Shown here one piece after another: positions 13,856-14,308 of a stretch of 14,308 nt of DNA. The notes under the pieces were generated by a model. It made no database searches. It saw nothing but the letters and a program-made list of their open reading frames with translations, and was not told the origin of the DNA. The translations under genes and the position numbers were made by a program. The stretch comes from Fimiplasma intestinipullorum (GTDB taxonomy: Bacteria; Bacillota_I; Bacilli_A; Erysipelotrichales; Coprobacillaceae), in contig DVMJ01000023.1 in NCBI GenBank assembly GCA_018715065.1, forward strand, positions 1 to 14,308, given 5' to 3'. The stretch's first letter is position 1, and every line of letters begins with the position of its first letter.

Positions 13856-14056
13856 GTGGCAACCAAGGTTGAAAAAAAATCCGATCGTAAAAAAAGACGT
13901 GATGAAGAATTAGGCTTTGATGAAAACAAAAACGAAAGTCTAAAGGAAATTAGAGAATCACGCAAAATGAAGAATTGGTCATCAGAGAAATGGCGTTGGT
14001 TCCTGTTTTTTATCTCGATGTTCTTATTGTGGTTCATTTTTACTTATGGTAATTAA
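13856..14056 (+). CDS. Small single-pass membrane protein, unknown function
   Basis: A 66-residue protein with a strongly charged N-terminal part (KKSDRKKRRDEE, then a Lys/Glu-rich stretch to about 45) and one C-terminal hydrophobic helix (about 47-63, WRWFLFFISMFLLWFIF). It would sit in the membrane with its charged part inside, like a tail-anchored protein. I do not recognise a family. The start is GTG 13856: GGAGGG (13842-13847) lies eight bases upstream. ATG 13852 is in another frame and stops after six residues. It has its own promoter and lies directly before the rRNA promoters, divergent from the deacetylase gene. Confidence 0.65.
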   Translation: MATKVEKKSDRKKRRDEELGFDENKNESLKEIRESRKMKNWSSEKWRWFLFFISMFLLWFIFTYGN

Positions 14057-14073
14057 AAAACTTTAAAAAAAGC

Positions 14074-14102
14074 TTTACAAAGGAAATAAAAGAAGCTATA
14101 AT
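14074..14102 (+). promoter_or_regulatory. rRNA operon promoter P1
   Basis: TTTACA (14074-14079), a 17-base spacer and a perfect TATAAT (14097-14102), preceded by an A/T-rich stretch (14051-14072) that could act as an UP element. Together with P2 it gives the tandem arrangement known from Bacillota rRNA operons. Confidence 0.8.
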
Positions 14103-14166
14103 GGCAAAGCAGTCGAAAAAAGAGGGAAGATGAAGAAAGGTGAAGAAAACTTTTTTCAAAAACTTC

Positions 14167-14196
14167 TTGACAGAGCCAAGGGTTCTGTGATAGACT
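14167..14196 (+). promoter_or_regulatory. rRNA operon promoter P2
   Basis: A perfect TTGACA (14167-14172), an 18-base spacer and TAGACT (14191-14196) with TG one base before it (extended -10). An A/T-rich block (14149-14163) precedes it. It is about 95 bases downstream of P1. Confidence 0.75.
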
Positions 14197-14202
14197 AAAC
14201 GA

Positions 14203-14308
14203 GCTGTCAGGAAGACAGCGCTGGAACATTGAAAACTGAAACATAAACCTGAAAGACAAAGAAAGTCACGTCAGAAACGAAAAGTTTCAAGACAAAACGA
14301 AACGTCAG
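14203..14308 (+). other. rRNA operon leader with boxA-like antitermination element
   Basis: The transcript starts with a hairpin (GCTGTC 14203-14208 with GACAGC 14214-14219). Then ATTGAAAACTGAAAC (14228-14242) resembles the TTGAAAACTAAAC-type leader/boxA sequence of Bacillota rRNA operons. A small hairpin (GAAAC 14274-14278 with GTTTC 14284-14288) and a repeated ACGTCAG (14268-14274, 14302-14308) follow. No 16S sequence is reached before the window ends, so the rRNA identity is inferred from promoter and leader style. Confidence 0.7.

Noticed and set aside
13852..13872. ATG 13852 as start of the small membrane protein
   Set aside because: It is in a different frame and meets TGA after six codons. 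GTG 13856 opens the 66-residue frame with better Shine-Dalgarno spacing.
14268..14308. Repeated ACGTCAG as part of a CRISPR or repeat array
   Set aside because: Only two seven-base copies in an rRNA leader of low complexity; no spacer-repeat periodicity.

Overview
The window looks like a chromosomal segment of a low- to mid-GC Gram-positive bacterium (Bacillota). Shine-Dalgarno sequences of the AGGAGG type stand before nearly every gene, compact hairpin-plus-T terminators end most units, -10 boxes are often a perfect TATAAT, and there is an FMN riboswitch over a RibU riboflavin transporter, an Xpt-type xanthine phosphoribosyltransferase and a MecA/PBP3-type penicillin-binding protein. The overall flavour (FMN-riboswitch ribU, Ig-like polysaccharide deacetylase, tandem rRNA promoters) fits an Erysipelotrichia-like gut Firmicute, but that placement is an impression and not a demonstrated result.

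Layout. Bases 1-143 hold the 3' tail of a minus-strand reading frame ending in a palindromic terminator. It abuts a plus-strand FtsX/BceB-type ABC permease that lacks its N-terminal part (144-1805), so this edge looks like an old deletion or rearrangement junction. Next come an ElaA-type acetyltransferase (1862-2296) and an FMN riboswitch unit with ribU and a small flavin-binding split-barrel protein (2302-3684). An AadA-like nucleotidyltransferase (3697-4386) follows, then a cytosolic glycoside-hydrolase-like protein whose gene overlaps proS (4417-7978). A bidirectional terminator separates proS from a convergent GNAT gene (8060-8548, minus).

From 8719 a plus-strand run encodes a MecA/PBP3-like class B transpeptidase, a LacA/Maa-type acetyltransferase, a previously easy-to-miss 36-residue basic peptide and Xpt. 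A facing minus-strand gene encodes a membrane-anchored NodB-type polysaccharide deacetylase with Ig-like repeats (12278-13702). Divergent from it is a 66-residue single-pass membrane protein. The window ends in a tandem-promoter rRNA operon leader whose 16S gene would start just outside.

How it hangs together: ribU and the flavin-binding protein form a flavin-responsive unit. The transpeptidase and the deacetylase both act on the cell wall. proS, xpt and the rRNA promoters are housekeeping. I see no CRISPR array, insertion sequence, prophage, tRNA gene or obvious new defence system. The most unusual items are the junction at the left edge, the glycosidase-proS overlap, and the small ORF whose stop codon lies in the loop of a hairpin before xpt. 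No gap longer than 300 bases is free of features.
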